Shown here: positions 21,509-21,740 of the stretch, one piece after another
Numbering within the stretch: position 1 is the first letter of the stretch
Layout: each line of letters begins with the position of its first letter
NCBI GenBank assembly: GCA_002501845.1
Contig: DAOL01000036.1
Coordinates: forward strand, 30,822 to 52,561
Source: Nitrososphaera sp. UBA217
GTDB taxonomy: Archaea > Thermoproteota > Nitrososphaeria > Nitrososphaerales > Nitrososphaeraceae
DNA length: 21,740 nucleotides
Reading direction: 5' to 3'
The notes under the pieces: model-generated
The model's database searches: none
Told to the model about the DNA's origin: nothing
The model's input: the letters and a program-made list of their open reading frames with translations, nothing else
Made by a program: the position numbers and the translations under genes

Positions 21509-21721
21509 ATGACCACCATGAGCAAGAACGGAGACAAGAGGATACGTGTCGGCATCATCGTCGCCAATCCGGATCGCGGATGGGCGGCTGAGGGGCACAT
21601 CCCTGCTTTGAAGTCGCTCTCGGATGACTTTCAGATCACGGCGCTGTCCACCAGCCGACGCGAATCTGCCGACGCCGCTAACAAGCTCTTTTGCGTGCCT
21701 GTCGCGTTCGGCAATCACTAA
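21509..21721 (+). pseudogene. Broken Gfo/Idh/MocA-family oxidoreductase, N-terminal fragment
   Basis: The 70-residue frame has the N-terminal Rossmann strand and helix of a Gfo/Idh/MocA dehydrogenase: IRVGIIVANPDRGWAAEGHI, then ALKSLSDDFQITALSTSRRE and SADAANKLFCVP. It stops at a TAA (21719-21721) where the family would continue for another ~280 residues. The sequence beyond reads VLFNWA in the same frame. One position of the usual nucleotide-binding GIIGAN is Val. The DNA is visibly GC-richer than the genes to its left, so it may be acquired from a bacterium. The window ends 19 nt later, so a frameshift rather than a true truncation cannot be excluded. ATGs at 21509 and 21518 are both possible starts. 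Confidence 0.55.
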
Positions 21722-21740
21722 GTCCTCTTTAACTGGGCCG

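Noticed and set aside
1..21740. CRISPR array, rRNA genes, integrase or transposase genes
   Set aside because: I looked for regularly spaced repeats, rRNA-like blocks and recombinase motifs and saw none. The only long repeats are the two ~300-bp copies and the two BMP domains.

Overview
The window looks like chromosome from an ammonia-oxidising archaeon of the class Nitrososphaeria (Thaumarchaeota), probably a Nitrososphaera-like soil or thermal lineage. The signs are an archaeal-type valyl-tRNA synthetase, an archaeal MptE-type pterin pyrophosphokinase, a secreted protein ending in a PEFG-CTERM-like anchor, archaeal TATA boxes about 26-29 nt upstream of many start codons (leaderless genes, several starting with TTG or GTG), short T-run terminators, and a tiny C2H2 zinc-finger ORF. 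I saw no tRNA, rRNA, CRISPR array or transposase gene.

Layout. 1-3918 is core chromosome: the 5' part of valS, a small membrane protein, mptE and a 53-aa membrane protein. 3919-5230 is gene-poor, with inverted repeats, two tiny ORFs and a 76-aa membrane protein. Two ~300-bp imperfect direct repeats (5233-5533 and 20876-21166) bracket a ~15.3-kb catabolic block. From left to right the block holds a FAH-family hydrolase, a cysteine hydrolase (isochorismatase fold), an orphan receiver-domain protein, a half-size AlaE-like membrane protein, a PurE-like protein lacking key phosphate-binding residues, a DUF1116 protein (AllG/YlbE), a carbamate kinase with a large insertion, a DUF2877 protein (AllH/YlbF), a 56-aa protein, FdrA/AllF, and then a divergent BMP-family ABC importer (ATPase, two permeases, and a separately promoted membrane-anchored binding protein). 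The right edge carries a broken, GC-richer Gfo/Idh/MocA dehydrogenase fragment.

How the genes may work together. FdrA + DUF1116 + DUF2877 is the set reported in E. coli as the oxamate carbamoyltransferase AllFGH (oxalurate + Pi gives oxamate + carbamoyl phosphate). Carbamate kinase then makes ATP, CO2 and NH3. In an ammonia oxidiser this would turn an imported ureido, amide or purine-derived compound into both ATP and ammonia. The actual substrate is not shown by the sequence: allantoinase and the other upper-pathway genes are absent here.

The most striking feature is the carbamate kinase (10447-12360, 637 aa, about twice normal length). A complete copy of the BMP substrate-binding domain of the neighbouring transporter is inserted at the protruding lid subdomain of the kinase, and the inserted domain is circularly permuted: C-lobe part first, N-lobe part second, cut at the same point at which both ends join the kinase. 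The two BMP copies are roughly 70-75% identical by hand alignment, and the kinase motifs are intact on both sides. This looks like a natural ligand-gated enzyme, an intracellular twin of the transporter's receptor. A second system-level signal is a 13-bp element (TTTATGATATATG) lying 27-28 nt upstream of the TATA box of five genes or operons in the block, which suggests a dedicated regulon.
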